Positions 17,177 to 25,355 of a DNA stretch of 64,000 nucleotides are shown one piece after another; the first letter of the stretch is position 1, and every line of letters begins with the position of its first letter. The position numbers were made by a program, and so were the translations under genes. The stretch covers positions 1 through 64,000 of the forward strand of contig JAJFGV010000043.1 of assembly GCA_021775965.1 (NCBI GenBank), read 5' to 3'. The notes under the pieces are model-generated. The model was not told where the DNA came from. It saw nothing but the letters and a program-made list of their open reading frames with translations, and ran no database searches. The stretch is from Alphaproteobacteria bacterium. GTDB lineage: Bacteria; Pseudomonadota; Alphaproteobacteria; Micavibrionales; Micavibrionaceae.

Positions 17177-17794
17177 CTAGCCTGCAGGCTCAACACAATG
17201 GCCTGAATAGATGTTGTTCAGTTCATTGTTTTCATTCACTTCACTTTTGGAATCGACAATAAACATGAAGCTTGCTTTGCCATTTTTCCAGGCCGAAGCA
17301 GGAATGTTGAAAAAGATTTTGGCCGGGGTAAAACCGGGACCAGCATCTGTATAGGAATCTTCCTGTGTTTGATCTGGATCTGCCGGATCAGCATTCGGGA
17401 AGATTACTTTGTTGTGGAAGTTTCCACCGGGTTTTGTGCCATTATTCTTAACGCTAGTCAGAACAACTTTTGCAACGCCGCCACCTTGATTGGAACCACA
17501 AAAGCCTGAGTTTGGCGCGCCCGGAAGTGGACCGACAGGATTAGGGGCCAAAGGCTCCAGATCTGTCCATTCTTTTGCACTCAAGCCACCGGGACCTGTT
17601 GGTGGCGGCGTATGGCCACGCTTTTGAATTGTACCGGCGGTAGGGGGTGTTGGGTCAGTTGGCGTTGGGGCCACATTAACATGTGGTTTTGTACGCTCGA
17701 ATTGTGCCTTGGCAGCTTCAGCTGAATCGGCCAGTAACACGCCACCCATCAATAAAGATGCAGCAGCAATCATGCTTAAAGTTCTCGTTTTCAT
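17177..17794 (-). CDS. Exported protein with CARDB-like domain
   Basis: 205 residues with a signal peptide (MKTRTLSMIAAASLLMGGVLLADSAEA), a Pro/Thr-rich linker (residues 40-90) and a C-terminal beta domain. The segment FMFIVDSKSEVNENNELNN has the D-x-N-x-V-x-E-x-N-E-x-N-N pattern of CARDB adhesion domains. Two Cys (CGSNQGG and the C-terminal HCVEP) could form a disulphide. It has its own ECF-type promoter and a strong terminator, so it is monocistronic. Probably a surface or periplasmic protein; partner unknown. Confidence 0.8.
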   Translation of the reverse strand: MKTRTLSMIAAASLLMGGVLLADSAEAAKAQFERTKPHVNVAPTPTDPTPPTAGTIQKRGHTPPPTGPGGLSAKEWTDLEPLAPNPVGPLPGAPNSGFCGSNQGGGVAKVVLTSVKNNGTKPGGNFHNKVIFPNADPADPDQTQEDSYTDAGPGFTPAKIFFNIPASAWKNGKASFMFIVDSKSEVNENNELNNIYSGHCVEPAG

Positions 17795-17860
17795 TGTATT
17801 TCTCCTAAAAGTTTAAGTTTTCAAAAAATCCTGACGCTCATTCGTCATTCATAAATTCTC

Positions 17861-17887
17861 TGTCGTAGAGACCATAGTAAAGGTTCA
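17861..17887 (-). promoter_or_regulatory. ECF-type promoter TGAACC-N16-CGACA
   Basis: On the minus strand TGAACC (17887-17882) and CGACA (17865-17861) are separated by exactly 16 bases. The -10 box is 66 bases upstream of the 17794 start, matching the promoter layout of the 17020 and 18106 genes. Confidence 0.75.
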
Positions 17888-18009
17888 AAAAAACTTCTTT
17901 TAAACGGACACTCTTATATATAGATAAAATAGGGCATCACAAAAGAAATAATAAAAACTAGATAAAGGGCCTTAATTTTTGTAATTTATTCAACGCTTTA
18001 AATTATTTT

Positions 18010-18036
18010 TGAACCAATCGGATAGTGCCTCCGTCT
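18010..18036 (+). promoter_or_regulatory. ECF-type promoter TGAACC-N16-CGTCT
   Basis: TGAACC (18010-18015) and CGTCT (18032-18036) are separated by 16 bases, and the -10 box ends about 69 bases before the ATG at 18106. This is the best match of the three to the common ECF pattern (GAAC at -35, CGTC at -10). Confidence 0.8.
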
Positions 18037-18105
18037 AATCATTACTTTCACGAGTAACTTTAAACTTTAATTTTTAACAACAAACTTTAACCAAGGAGAA
18101 AGACT

Positions 18106-18594
18106 ATGAAACGCACATTAACCCTCGCACTGGCAGCAATCTGCCTGATCGGAACGGCTTATACTGGCAATGCTGCATTGGCAGACAGCCCAACACAACT
18201 CAAAGCCCAAACGGCACCAACAACGCCAGGCTTTAAAGCAACCCCTAAACCATCATCACCGGTGAGCCCGGTTGGTCAAGGCGCTGCCGGTAACTTTAAG
18301 CCAAACCCTAAGGGTCCTATTGATGGTTTTACAACCAACATCCCTGCGGTTATGAGCTGCATGCACGGCTACAGCAAGACTGACGAGCATGTGAATGGCA
18401 ACGGCGCCGTTGATCGTATGGAGTGTACTTCACCTATTTTTGAATGCCCGCATAAAAGCAAAGTCAAAAATAACAACGGTGCACCTGCCAATGGTCATGG
18501 AATTGATATTGTAAAAATTCCTGTCGGACCTGTCGGTGACAGCAATCGCTTTAAGATCGAATATACCTGCACCTATTTTTGGGCACAGGGATAA
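18106..18594 (+). CDS. Exported Cys-containing hypothetical protein
   Basis: 162 residues with a signal peptide (LTLALAAICLIGTAYTGNAALA), a Pro/Thr/Lys-rich linker to about residue 75, and a C-terminal domain with four Cys (SCMHGY, MECTSP, FECPHK, YTCTYF), suggesting two disulphides. No known family is recognised. The linker composition and small size resemble the 17177 product, and both have the same promoter type. An AAGGAGAAAG site precedes the ATG. Likely a secreted surface component of the island. Confidence 0.78.
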   Translation: MKRTLTLALAAICLIGTAYTGNAALADSPTQLKAQTAPTTPGFKATPKPSSPVSPVGQGAAGNFKPNPKGPIDGFTTNIPAVMSCMHGYSKTDEHVNGNGAVDRMECTSPIFECPHKSKVKNNNGAPANGHGIDIVKIPVGPVGDSNRFKIEYTCTYFWAQG

Positions 18595-18618
18595 GCGATA
18601 CCTCAACCCAACAAAAGA

Positions 18619-18648
18619 AACCGCTCCGGACTTCCGGGGCGGTTTTTT
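18619..18648 (+). terminator. Rho-independent terminator
   Basis: AACCGC-T-CCGG and CCGG-G-GCGGTT form an 11-position stem with one T-G wobble pair, closed by a 4-base loop and followed by six T. It lies 24 bases after the 18106 gene and overlaps the stop of the converging response-regulator gene. Confidence 0.9.
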
Positions 18649-19096
18649 ATTGGGCTAATTTTGGCAGCTTCACAGCACCAAGCCAGAAATCTTCTATAGA
18701 ACGTGCAATACTAACAAGCTTCGCCATATCACCGGGCTTCACGATATAGGCATTGGCATACGCCCTATAACAATTGGCCACATCCTGATCAGATTTTGCA
18801 CTGGAAAGCATAATCACCGGCATGCACTTTAGAACGTTATCCTCTTTAACGATCTTTAAAAGCTCTATGCCGGATATTTTGGGGATATTAACATCAAACA
18901 AGGCAAGGTCGGGAGTCGGCTGGTCAGCGTATTCCCCCTCCTGCCTTAAAATTTTTAGCGCTTGCTCGCCATTATCGGCAACAATCATATCAATTTCTGT
19001 TTCACATGACCCGAAAGCCTCTTTTGTAAGAAGAACATCCCCCGGGTTGTCATCGACAAGAAGGATACGCATCGACCTTTGATCAACAGCGCTCAT
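18647..19096 (-). CDS. Single-domain response regulator (Rcp1/CheY type)
   Basis: A 149-residue receiver domain without an output domain. The acidic pair Asp15/Asp16 (ILLVDDNPGD), phosphoacceptor Asp68 (LALFDVNIPK), the Ser of MLSSAK and Lys in YIVKPG are all present. The sequence resembles the Rcp1-type regulators that partner phytochrome-like kinases. Its ATG overlaps the stop of the adjacent histidine kinase by four bases, so the two form a cognate pair. The phosphate could pass to the Hpt protein at 20992-21381. Confidence 0.9.
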   Translation of the reverse strand: MSAVDQRSMRILLVDDNPGDVLLTKEAFGSCETEIDMIVADNGEQALKILRQEGEYADQPTPDLALFDVNIPKISGIELLKIVKEDNVLKCMPVIMLSSAKSDQDVANCYRAYANAYIVKPGDMAKLVSIARSIEDFWLGAVKLPKLAQ

Positions 19097-20961
19097 GCTG
19101 CTTCTCCTATCTTATTTTTGATGTCGGCTTTGGGCAGTAAAAAGTAGAATATGCTGCCTTCTCCAGCATTCGATTCAACCCATAGCCGACCACCCTTCAT
19201 TTCTACAATTTTTTTACAGACTGCCAGCCCTATACCTGTTCCTATATATTCTTGGTTGGTATGAAGTCGTTTAAACGGAGAGAAAATCTGTTGTTGGTAT
19301 TCTTCCTTAATCCCAATTCCGTTGTCCTTCACGGAAAAAATCCACTCGTCCTGTTTTTCAGTTACATCAACGTGAATTTTAGGAACATTGCCAGGATTTT
19401 GATATTTAATAGCGTTACAAACAAGATTTTGTATGAGCCTTGTAAAACGCACAGGATTACCGCTGATTACTGGAAGCGTACCAACGCTAATTTCTGATTT
19501 TGTTTCTTGTATCCTTTCAGATAGATTGTCGAGAACGACATCCATAATTGCTGAACAATCAACATCCTGAGACGTATCAACGTCATTGGTTATTCGTGAA
19601 TACTCAAGCAAATCATCAACAAGGGCCTTCATCCGCGCCGCGCCATCCACGCAAAACCCTAAATATTCTTTTGCCTTGTCGTCCAGCGTGCTTTCATATT
19701 TTTCTTTCAAGAGCTGAGAAAAGCTGGTCACCATGCGCAAAGGTTCCTGCAAATCATGGGCAGCAATATAAGCAAACCGTTCAAGCTCCTCGTTGGAATC
19801 GCTGAGTTTCTCGACTATATCCTCCAACTCTTTCTCTTTGGACTGATAGCCTTCCGTCATATGGTTTGCAAAATTAATAGCTCGGCGATTGGAACGGGAT
19901 AGCAAAATAAATATAGCCAAAAGCATAGCGTCAATCATCAGACCACCGAGCAAAATTGTCATTGGTTTGTTATTGCCCGCTTCCTTTCGAAATGATTTTG
20001 CGCTCCAAATATCAAAATTCCACATTCTGCCATAAAAACTAACATCAAATTGTTTTTTAAATAGGGGATTGGGATCAAAGTCTTTTTCATTTTCTGTATG
20101 TTCATTATATAAATCTGTATCTCCATCCGTAATCTGAATGCCGACATGACGCTTTTCTTTTTCAAGCGTCCCTGCCATTAATTTTTTAAAAACAAAGGGT
20201 GCATAGACCATACCAACAAAATTCTTTTGGCGCTCAACTTCAGTGCTATAGGTACCCCCCCTATAAAAAGGCGCATAAAACAAAAACCCCGGCGTTTTTT
20301 GCGCGTCCTGCACCAAAAAAATTGGCCCGGTAATCTGTGCTTCTCCACTATCGCGGGCATTCACGGCCGCTGTATGTCTGTTCGTCTCATGTGCTATATC
20401 AAGACCTACAGCCGCAGCATTTGTCTCAACAGGTTCAATATAAGTAATCGGCCAGTATTCATTTTTTTCGTGTGGCGGATGAATTTTATAATCCGGGCGA
20501 TCAAGATGTTGTAGCTCCAGATAACTCTTCATGCTTTCCGGCGTAACATAATGGATAACACCAATGCCGTTAATGCCGGGGTATTTTTTTTCAATTTGCA
20601 ATGTATCGCTAAAACGTTTCCATTCCTCGTAATCAATACCAAAACTTTGCGAATGAATGGCTGCCACCCCACCCCATAAGGCATCCTCATATTTTTGCAT
20701 ACGTTCGTATATCAACTCGGCGACTTGATCTGCTTCACGAGCAAAACGATTGCTTACTTTCTCATCCACCTGCTGCTTGGTAAAATACCAGGCACCAAAG
20801 GTCAGTAGCAATGAAAGGCCAATGACAACCCAATGCAACCAGTGCAGTTTTGCTGCCCTTTCAATGCTTTTTTTCTCCTGCAGGAGAGCATCCATATCGA
20901 TCAAAGCATCATTCATTCCTGGAACTTTCCTGGCTTTTATTGGAACGTTTTGTGCATCCAT
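19093..20961 (-). CDS. CHASE-domain sensor histidine kinase
   Basis: 622 residues: an N-terminal cytoplasmic stretch, a first membrane helix (about 46-62), a periplasmic CHASE-type sensor (about 70-330, including INGIGVIHYVTP and FLFYAPFYRGG), a second helix (about 337-358), a short coiled coil, then HisKA with His402 (AAHDLQEPLRM) and HATPase_c with N, G1 and G2 boxes (NLVCNAIKY, VKDNGIGI, GTGIGLAVCKK). It is orthodox, with no fused receiver. CHASE sensors bind small extracellular molecules; the ligand here is unknown. The receiver at 18647-19096 overlaps its stop, and the Hpt gene diverges 30 bases upstream. Confidence 0.92.
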   Translation of the reverse strand: MDAQNVPIKARKVPGMNDALIDMDALLQEKKSIERAAKLHWLHWVVIGLSLLLTFGAWYFTKQQVDEKVSNRFAREADQVAELIYERMQKYEDALWGGVAAIHSQSFGIDYEEWKRFSDTLQIEKKYPGINGIGVIHYVTPESMKSYLELQHLDRPDYKIHPPHEKNEYWPITYIEPVETNAAAVGLDIAHETNRHTAAVNARDSGEAQITGPIFLVQDAQKTPGFLFYAPFYRGGTYSTEVERQKNFVGMVYAPFVFKKLMAGTLEKEKRHVGIQITDGDTDLYNEHTENEKDFDPNPLFKKQFDVSFYGRMWNFDIWSAKSFRKEAGNNKPMTILLGGLMIDAMLLAIFILLSRSNRRAINFANHMTEGYQSKEKELEDIVEKLSDSNEELERFAYIAAHDLQEPLRMVTSFSQLLKEKYESTLDDKAKEYLGFCVDGAARMKALVDDLLEYSRITNDVDTSQDVDCSAIMDVVLDNLSERIQETKSEISVGTLPVISGNPVRFTRLIQNLVCNAIKYQNPGNVPKIHVDVTEKQDEWIFSVKDNGIGIKEEYQQQIFSPFKRLHTNQEYIGTGIGLAVCKKIVEMKGGRLWVESNAGEGSIFYFLLPKADIKNKIGEAA

Positions 20962-20991
20962 TATTGTTCACCCTATAAAAATTACAAGGAA

Positions 20992-21381
20992 ATGATTACA
21001 ATCAATGCTACCTTTCTAATTATGCTAGAAAGATCAGAAACTGTTCTCATTAATCCTCAAGCGATAGAATCCCTTAGGGAATCTATTAGCCCTGAACGTT
21101 CGACAGAAGTATTGCAGGAGTTTTTGTCTCTCTTAGAAGAACAGTTGGGCCTATTAAAACAATCATTCCAGGACCGTCAGAACACTGAATTTCAACGGCT
21201 CTGCCATAACATTACCTCCTCTGCCGGCATGGTGGGGGCTGTACGTTTACAAAACATGGCTTATGATATTGAGATTACATGTGAGAACGGTGATTATGAG
21301 GGTGCTTTTAACATGGCTGACACCTTGATGAGCTGCATTGATGAATCACTGGTAGCCATTAAGAAATATGTAGGGTCATAA
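20992..21381 (+). CDS. Hpt domain phosphotransfer protein
   Basis: 129 residues from the ATG at 20992. The Hpt histidine is His72 in CHNITSSAGMVGAVRL, inside a four-helix bundle pattern. The start is uncertain: AAGGA lies only about one base before this ATG, while the next in-frame ATG (21022) lacks a site. A longer open frame back to 20833 overlaps the divergent kinase gene and is not preferred. It probably relays phosphate between the receiver at 18647 and the regulator at 21404. Confidence 0.8.
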   Translation: MITINATFLIMLERSETVLINPQAIESLRESISPERSTEVLQEFLSLLEEQLGLLKQSFQDRQNTEFQRLCHNITSSAGMVGAVRLQNMAYDIEITCENGDYEGAFNMADTLMSCIDESLVAIKKYVGS

Positions 21382-21403
21382 AACCGGCAATATTCATTGC
21401 GCC

Positions 21404-22738
21404 CTAGGCAGATGGCTTTTTACGATATAGCGTCGCAGGACTGATCTTCAGATGATAGGCCGCCTTTTGAACATTGCCGTTGCAGGCTTCCAATGCATGC
21501 TTGATTGCCATTTTTTCAAGTTCACCGATAGGTATTATTTTCTGACCTGAGAATAAATTGGTTGTGGCAGAGCCGTTGTCTGAATATTTCTCTATCTCCA
21601 ATTCGGCGCCTTGAATCTCGTTTGGAATCATAGAAAATCTTACTACACCCCCATCCTCCATAACTGTAATGTTGCGCACAACATTTTGAATTTCCTTTGC
21701 ATTTCCCGGCCAGTGATAGCCTTCAAATATTTTTTTGACAGATTCTTCAAAACCCTGAAAATCCTTGTTTTCTTCCTTCCCGTATTTTTCCAGGAAATAT
21801 TGTGCCAAAAGAATGATATCTCCACCACGCTCTCGCAAAGGCGGCACCTCAACAGAAAGAACATGTAGATGATAATAAAGATCCTCACGAAAACGCCCGA
21901 CCTCTATTTCTCCAAGCGGATCCTTTGCTGTAGAACAAATAATCCTGACATTATCAACTTCACTTGCGCTTCGCCCTGTATCTTCAAAACGCTCCGTTTC
22001 AATAAACTGCAATAATTTTTTTTGTGCCTCATGATCTATATCGCAAACTTCGTCTAGAAATAACGTCCCTCCCTCAGCCCTCGACAAAACACCCTCAAGC
22101 CCAAAGATATTATGATCAATGTTTTCAGCCTGAATAGAAGAACAATTAAAGTGTATGAAAGGATCGGCATTTTGAGTACTAATTTCATGAATAGCCTGAG
22201 CACACAAAGACTTTCCAGCCCCCCTCTCTCCACGAATAAAAACAGGTTTATTACTGCCAGCAGCCGCCTCCAAAGTCTTATACAAAGCGCGCGAGGCGGT
22301 GGACTGGCCAATAAATCCATGAAAGTTTTCCTGCTCCAGAGATTTCTGGTACTCTGCAATCTGTTGATGAAGCTCAAAACATTGCAGAGCATTCTTAACT
22401 GTTGTTGTCAGCCTTTCTTTTTCAACGGGTTTTACAAGGTAATCTCTGGCACCATACTGTAGAGCCCTGGTTGCAGAGTCAGCAGCCTTCTCGCCTGTGA
22501 CAACAATAACCTCACAGCTTTTGCAAATACGATGTATATCCTGAATAAATTCTATCCCATCAACATCGGGCAGGTTTAAGTCGAGAAGAATAACAGCGGG
22601 TTGATCCCCCTTGATACTGTCAACGGCCTCATGGCCTGACGTTACCGCATGAATATCCAGCCCTTCATCTGATAGATATTCAGATAAAATAAGGCTCATG
22701 GCCGGATCATCTTCAACGATCAACGCTTTTCTTTTCAT
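21404..22738 (-). CDS. NtrC-type response regulator lacking the GAFTGA loop
   Basis: 444 residues: receiver (phosphoacceptor Asp53 in LLDLNLPDVDG, Lys103 in LVKPV), AAA+ domain with Walker A 170-177 (GERGAGKS) and Walker B 223-230 (GGTLFLDE), arginine finger region RFREDLYYHLHV, and a Fis-type helix-turn-helix at the end (GNVQKAAYHLKISPATLYRKK). Between FG at 212-213 and the Walker B only about ten residues remain, so the sigma-54-contacting GAFTGA loop is deleted. It therefore probably binds DNA and oligomerises but does not remodel sigma-54 polymerase. It is convergent with the Hpt gene. Confidence 0.92.
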   Translation of the reverse strand: MKRKALIVEDDPAMSLILSEYLSDEGLDIHAVTSGHEAVDSIKGDQPAVILLDLNLPDVDGIEFIQDIHRICKSCEVIVVTGEKAADSATRALQYGARDYLVKPVEKERLTTTVKNALQCFELHQQIAEYQKSLEQENFHGFIGQSTASRALYKTLEAAAGSNKPVFIRGERGAGKSLCAQAIHEISTQNADPFIHFNCSSIQAENIDHNIFGLEGVLSRAEGGTLFLDEVCDIDHEAQKKLLQFIETERFEDTGRSASEVDNVRIICSTAKDPLGEIEVGRFREDLYYHLHVLSVEVPPLRERGGDIILLAQYFLEKYGKEENKDFQGFEESVKKIFEGYHWPGNAKEIQNVVRNITVMEDGGVVRFSMIPNEIQGAELEIEKYSDNGSATTNLFSGQKIIPIGELEKMAIKHALEACNGNVQKAAYHLKISPATLYRKKPSA

Positions 22739-23014
22739 TTCAACATTCTTTACCCGAAATAAAATGGAAAACTCAGAGCCTTAGAACACGCAGAACAAAT
22801 ATATGCCTAAAGTATAAGTATTCTCTACATCACAAGGCAAAGCAAAAAGACTATTTTATTCTACGCAGATATAACTATTGTGATCCTATAAAAAATAGAA
22901 GGTCTATATTGAGTATAAATTCTCTATCAAGAGTGGCTCTGAGGTTACTACAACCGCTCTACGATGAATATGATTCATATCATGAACACTCCTCTTGCGT
23001 GTCTACAATCGTAT

Positions 23015-24955
23015 TCAGTCAGGCGATGCCATTTTCATTTCTTCCAGCTCCAGCCAGCGCGCTTCATAGCGCTCTAGTTTGACTTGTGATTCAGCCAGCG
23101 CTTTGGTGGCGTCATGAAAACCATCGGGATCGCGGCTATAAAAATCGCTATCTGCAAGCTTTTCTAAAAATGCCGTCACTTCTGCCTCAAGATTTTCAAT
23201 TTTCTGCGGTAGCTGCGAAAGTTCCCGCTCCAGCTTATATGTCAGTTTTTGAGAAACTTTTTTCTCTTCTTTTGCAATTGGTTTAGATTCTTTTTTCTTT
23301 TGGTCTTTTGACGACTTTTTTTGAAGTTCTTCGGTTTTCTTCTCCAGATAATCACTATAACCGCCGACGCAGCTATCGACCTTTCCATCACCTTCAAAGG
23401 CCAAAATTTTTGTCACGGTTTGATCCAGAAAATCCCGATCATGGGACACAACCAGAAGCGTACCCTTATATTGTGAAAGAATTTCCTCGAGCATATCAAG
23501 CGTATCCATATCCAAATCATTGGTTGGTTCATCCAAGATCAGACAGGTTTTTGGATTGGCCAGGATTTTGGCCAGCATCAAACGGTTTTTCTCGCCGCCC
23601 GAGAGCTGCGAAACCTTGTCTTGCGCCCGCGCCGGATCGAACAGAAAGTCTTTTAAATAGCCGCAAACATGGCGCTGCTTGCCCATCACATCGATATAAT
23701 CACCGCCGGAAGAAGACAACGTTTTCTTAAGACTGTCTGTAGGGTCAAGATCGCGGCGCTTCTGGTCAAAGTAAGAAAACTCCAGCTCTTTGCGGGTTTT
23801 TACCCGGCCCTGATCAGGCTCCATCTCACCGATAAGCATTTTCAAAAATGTTGTTTTTCCCGAACCGTTCTTTCCCAAAACACCAATACGATCACCGCGC
23901 TGAATACGCATTGAAAATTTATCAAGAATAACCATATCATCCCCTCCCCCTTGAGGGGGAGGGTTAGGGTGGGGGTGTAGAGAATCCGCTTTAGGCATAT
24001 CCCGTACACCCTCCCCCTTACCCCCTCCCTCAAGGGAGGGGGGAGAAGAAGGAAATGTTTTATAAACGTTATAAAATTCAGCAACGATTTTTGAACTGGC
24101 CTCAATATTTTTAAGGGGCTGAAGCTCGATTTTGGCGGTCGCACGACGATGAGACGATTCATCGGCTTTCAATTTATCGCGCATTTCACGCATCTGCTCG
24201 ACGCGGCGTACATTACGTTTGCGGCGCGCCTTCACCCCGCGACTGGCCCATTCGACCTCCTGCCCGACGATTTGCTTGCGGTTTTTCAGCTCGCGCTCTT
24301 CCTGCTCCAGCAGCATCGTCGACCATTCATCAAAATACTTAAACCCGCGCGGGCTAACTTTCAAACCCCCGCGATCCAGCCAGAACACCTGTGTGGTGAC
24401 ATTGGCCAAAAACGTACGGTCGTGCGAAATACAAAGCAACGTCCCGCGATAGGACTTCAAATACCCTTCCAGCCATTCAATCGCCTCCAGATCAAGATGG
24501 TTTGTCGGCTCATCCAGCAACAAGATATCCGGCTCTTCAACCAGCACCCGCGCCAACCCAGCGCGGCGCAGCTGCCCACCAGAAAGAATTGTCATCTGTG
24601 CCTGTGGATCAAGATGAAGTGCTTCGGCAATCATATCGACCTTATATATATGCAAGTCACGCTCTTCGTCCTTAATCTCGCTGAAAATATAATCAAAAAC
24701 GCTCTGACCTTCCTGCGGCGTGATATCCTGCCTGAGATAACCCGTCGTAACACCAAGCTCTTCCCAGCGTTCACCTTCATCCAGTTCCTGTACACCGGTA
24801 ATAATGTTCATCAGTGTCGATTTGCCCGCCCCATTCTTGCCGACCAGCGCAATACGGCTGCCGGCATGGATATTAAAAGCCAAATTTTCAAAGACTGGTA
24901 CTTCGCTATAGCGGATCATGGCATCTTTGACGGACAATAAAAGTGGCGGCGGCAT
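23015..24955 (-). CDS. uup: ABC-F family ATPase (Uup-like)
   Basis: A 646-residue soluble protein with two ABC ATPase domains. Domain 1 has Walker A at 39-46 (GKNGAGKS) and signature LSGGQLRRAGLAR (about 124-136). Domain 2 has Walker A at 361-368 (GKNGSGKT) and signature LSGGEKNRLMLAK. The C-terminus is a charged coiled coil, as in Uup. ABC-F proteins act on ribosomes or DNA intermediates, not in transport. Residues of about 303-339 are encoded by an in-frame palindromic repeat and look non-native. The 276 bases downstream contain a small ATGAAT-ATG-ATTCAT dyad but no gene. Confidence 0.88.
   Translation of the reverse strand: MPPPLLLSVKDAMIRYSEVPVFENLAFNIHAGSRIALVGKNGAGKSTLMNIITGVQELDEGERWEELGVTTGYLRQDITPQEGQSVFDYIFSEIKDEERDLHIYKVDMIAEALHLDPQAQMTILSGGQLRRAGLARVLVEEPDILLLDEPTNHLDLEAIEWLEGYLKSYRGTLLCISHDRTFLANVTTQVFWLDRGGLKVSPRGFKYFDEWSTMLLEQEERELKNRKQIVGQEVEWASRGVKARRKRNVRRVEQMREMRDKLKADESSHRRATAKIELQPLKNIEASSKIVAEFYNVYKTFPSSPPSLEGGGKGEGVRDMPKADSLHPHPNPPPQGGGDDMVILDKFSMRIQRGDRIGVLGKNGSGKTTFLKMLIGEMEPDQGRVKTRKELEFSYFDQKRRDLDPTDSLKKTLSSSGGDYIDVMGKQRHVCGYLKDFLFDPARAQDKVSQLSGGEKNRLMLAKILANPKTCLILDEPTNDLDMDTLDMLEEILSQYKGTLLVVSHDRDFLDQTVTKILAFEGDGKVDSCVGGYSDYLEKKTEELQKKSSKDQKKKESKPIAKEEKKVSQKLTYKLERELSQLPQKIENLEAEVTAFLEKLADSDFYSRDPDGFHDATKALAESQVKLERYEARWLELEEMKMASPD
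23941..24046. repeat. Palindromic G/C-tract element inserted in frame in uup
   Basis: Two inverted copies of a CCCTCCCCCTTGAGGG-type unit with GGGTTAGGGTGGGGGTG (and its counterpart) flank a spacer of about 27 bases. The whole has no stop in the uup frame and translates to a Pro/Gly-rich segment (SPPSLEGGGKGEG and HPHPNPPPQGGG). This composition is foreign to ABC ATPases and matches no known Uup part. It looks like a dispersed palindrome that landed in a permissive surface loop. Confidence 0.85.
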
Positions 24956-25037
24956 AGCTGGTTAACCTTTTGTGCTTTTCCCTAAAAGAAGCGCGTTGTA
25001 CCATATGTTAGCAATATTGCACAGGTATAGGTTGAAA

Positions 25038-25280
25038 ATGGGCTGGATAGTTTACATTCTGGAATGCGCCGATAAGAGCCTTTATACCGGCATCACCAAT
25101 GATATCGAAGCCCGCCTCAAAGCCCATGAAGACGGCAAAGGCGCGAAATACACCAAAGGGCGCGGGCCGTTTACACTCATATATAAGGAAGATTATGATG
25201 ACCGCAGCACCGCCTCAAAGCGTGAAATAACCATTAAGCGCCTCAGCCGGGAGGAGAAGTTAAAGCTCTGCAATACATAA
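25038..25280 (+). CDS. GIY-YIG domain protein (UPF0213-like)
   Basis: An 80-residue single-domain protein: MGWIVYILECADKSLYTGITND contains the VYIL/YTG pair equivalent to GIY-YIG, followed by the conserved GRGPFTLIYKE and ASKREITIKRLSREEK. Members of this small family are presumed structure-specific nucleases, but the biological role is mostly unknown. The open frame extends back to 24972; I chose the ATG at 25038 because the family starts there. It diverges from uup. Confidence 0.88.
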   Translation: MGWIVYILECADKSLYTGITNDIEARLKAHEDGKGAKYTKGRGPFTLIYKEDYDDRSTASKREITIKRLSREEKLKLCNT

Positions 25281-25355
25281 TTAATATTATGTCTGTTGCA
25301 TCTCATCCTTTCTTTGGGCATTTTAGGCTTTCCATCTGAAAACAGAGGATTATTT

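Larger units (their letters stand above)
17795..18105. other. Divergent intergenic region of two ECF-promoter genes
   Basis: 311 bases, AT-rich and without a coding frame. It carries back-to-back ECF-type promoters at 17861-17887 (minus) and 18010-18036 (plus), each about 65-70 bases from its start codon. I saw no other clear operator between them. Confidence 0.75.

Noticed and set aside
22967-22986. Operator dyad ATGAAT-ATG-ATTCAT
   Set aside because: The dyad is perfect but short and more than 200 bases from the nearest start, with no second copy found to support a binding site.
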